The notes beneath the pieces are model-generated. The model was not told the DNA's origin, did no database searches, and saw nothing but the letters and a program-made list of their open reading frames with translations. From positions 1-5,957 of the forward strand of contig JACADX010000299.1 in the NCBI GenBank assembly GCA_013389125.1: a stretch of 5,957 bases of DNA, written 5' to 3'. The stretch is from Parvularculaceae bacterium. Lineage in GTDB: Bacteria > Pseudomonadota > Alphaproteobacteria > Caulobacterales > Parvularculaceae. Shown here piece by piece: positions 5,489 to 5,957 of the stretch. The translations under genes and the position numbers were made by a program. Position 1 is the first letter of the stretch; each line of letters starts with the position of its first letter.

Positions 5489-5917
5489 ATGTCGAAGCAA
5501 CCGAACATCTCATTGCGCGCCGACGCGGAAGGGGGCTGCCTCTGCGGCGCCGTGCGCTATCGCGTTTCGGCGGGAGACATCGCCGAATCCGGCTATTGCC
5601 ATTGCCGGACGTGCCAGCGCCAGAGCGGCGCGCCGGTCGTCGCGTGGTTCGCGGTTCCGCCCGAGCGCGTGCTGGCGACGAAGGGATCGCCAAGCGTTTT
5701 TCGCGCCTCGGACCGCGCGGGACGCGAATTCTGCTCCCGATGCGGGACCTATCTCTTCTTCCGCGAGGACGACCCGGCCGCGACGCTCTCCGTCAATACC
5801 GCGACGCTCGATGATCCGGCGGGCGTTCCGCCGGCGTTTCACATCTATCATGAGAGCCGCATCGGCTGGTTCGAGACGGCGGATCGTCTGCCGCGCCACG
5901 CGCGCGGGCGAAGCTGA
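5489..5917 (+). CDS. GFA/CENP-V family zinc-binding protein
   Basis: A 142-residue protein with the full cysteine pattern of the GFA fold: GGCLCGAVRY (Cys17, Cys19), YCHCRTCQRQSGAP (Cys37, Cys39, Cys42) and FCSRCGTYLFF (Cys82, Cys85). Seven cysteines fit the two zinc sites of this family. The C-terminal NTATLDDPAGVPPAFHIY and WFETADRLPRH are also typical. The founding member, Gfa of Paracoccus denitrificans, was described as speeding formation of S-hydroxymethylglutathione from formaldehyde and glutathione, but most family members have no proven function, so a role in formaldehyde handling should not be assumed. The ATG at 5489 is the only in-frame start close to the domain; no ribosome site is evident, so translation may be weak. 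Length matches the family. It is divergent from the GNAT gene, and a palindromic repeat begins four bases after its stop. Confidence 0.92.
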   Translation: MSKQPNISLRADAEGGCLCGAVRYRVSAGDIAESGYCHCRTCQRQSGAPVVAWFAVPPERVLATKGSPSVFRASDRAGREFCSRCGTYLFFREDDPAATLSVNTATLDDPAGVPPAFHIYHESRIGWFETADRLPRHARGRS

Positions 5918-5920
5918 CGC

Positions 5921-5957
5921 TAGAGCGGCGTGCGCTGAAGCGTGCGCGGTTCAGCGC
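5921..5957. repeat. Long copy of the TAGAGC palindromic repeat, cut by window edge
   Basis: This 37-base copy begins with TAGAGC three bases after the GFA stop codon and runs to the window end. GCGCTGAA (5932-5939) pairs perfectly with TTCAGCGC (5950-5957) around a ten-base loop. Two direct GCGTGCGC units (5928-5935 and 5940-5947) lie 12 bases apart; removing one period yields exactly the copy at 4886-4910. If the element is symmetric, an outer arm resembling ACGCC should follow beyond the window and pair with GGCGT (5927-5931 region). It could act as a terminator or mRNA-end hairpin for the GFA gene. Confidence 0.7.

Noticed and set aside
5420..5500. Upstream start for the acetyltransferase at 5500
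   Set aside because: It would overlap the GFA gene start and add an Arg-rich segment outside the GNAT fold; the ATG at 5419 has a properly spaced GGAG.
5489..5917. Evidence for a dedicated formaldehyde detoxification locus
   Set aside because: Only the GFA fold is present; there is no glutathione-dependent formaldehyde dehydrogenase or S-formylglutathione hydrolase gene nearby, and the family is functionally diverse.

Overview
The window is GC-rich chromosomal DNA that looks alphaproteobacterial, most likely Hyphomicrobiales (Rhizobiales). Support comes from the kinds of genes present, a uracil-DNA glycosylase of the N-terminally extended type I associate with alphaproteobacteria, an Slt-type lytic transglycosylase, an exact CtrA-type motif (TTAA-N7-TTAAC), and palindromic intergenic repeats beginning TAGAGC. 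Genus-level placement is not possible from reading alone.

Layout: (1) 1-1478, minus strand: electron-transfer flavoprotein:ubiquinone oxidoreductase, cut by the left edge just as the C-terminal iron-sulfur motif begins. (2) 1479-1636: divergent intergenic region packed with nested inverted repeats and a candidate promoter for the flavoprotein gene. (3) 1637-3104, plus strand: a YhhN/TMEM86-family membrane protein (lysoplasmalogenase family), then, 31 bases on, a family-4-like uracil-DNA glycosylase that lacks two of the four family cluster cysteines. (4) 3090-3105: a CtrA-type box over the glycosylase stop codon, 58 bases before a GTG-started, secreted soluble lytic transglycosylase (3164-4888). 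(5) 4886-4921: a palindromic repeat lying between, and supplying the stop codons of, the convergent transglycosylase and a GNAT acetyltransferase (4904-5419, minus). (6) 5420-5488: a short divergent promoter region. (7) 5489-5917, plus: a GFA/CENP-V-type zinc protein, followed by a second, longer copy of the repeat running off the right edge.

The genes do not form one pathway. Respiratory electron transfer, membrane lipid turnover, DNA repair and peptidoglycan remodelling are housekeeping functions. The acetyltransferase/GFA pair bracketed by the two repeats looks more like variable DNA. I see no defence system, phage, insertion sequence, CRISPR array, tRNA or rRNA. The most interesting signals are regulatory and structural: the CtrA box ahead of a cell-wall hydrolase, the repeat that forms two stop codons and differs between copies by an exact 12-base step, the nested palindromes upstream of the flavoprotein gene, and the cysteine losses in the glycosylase. 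No gene-free stretch exceeds 158 bases.
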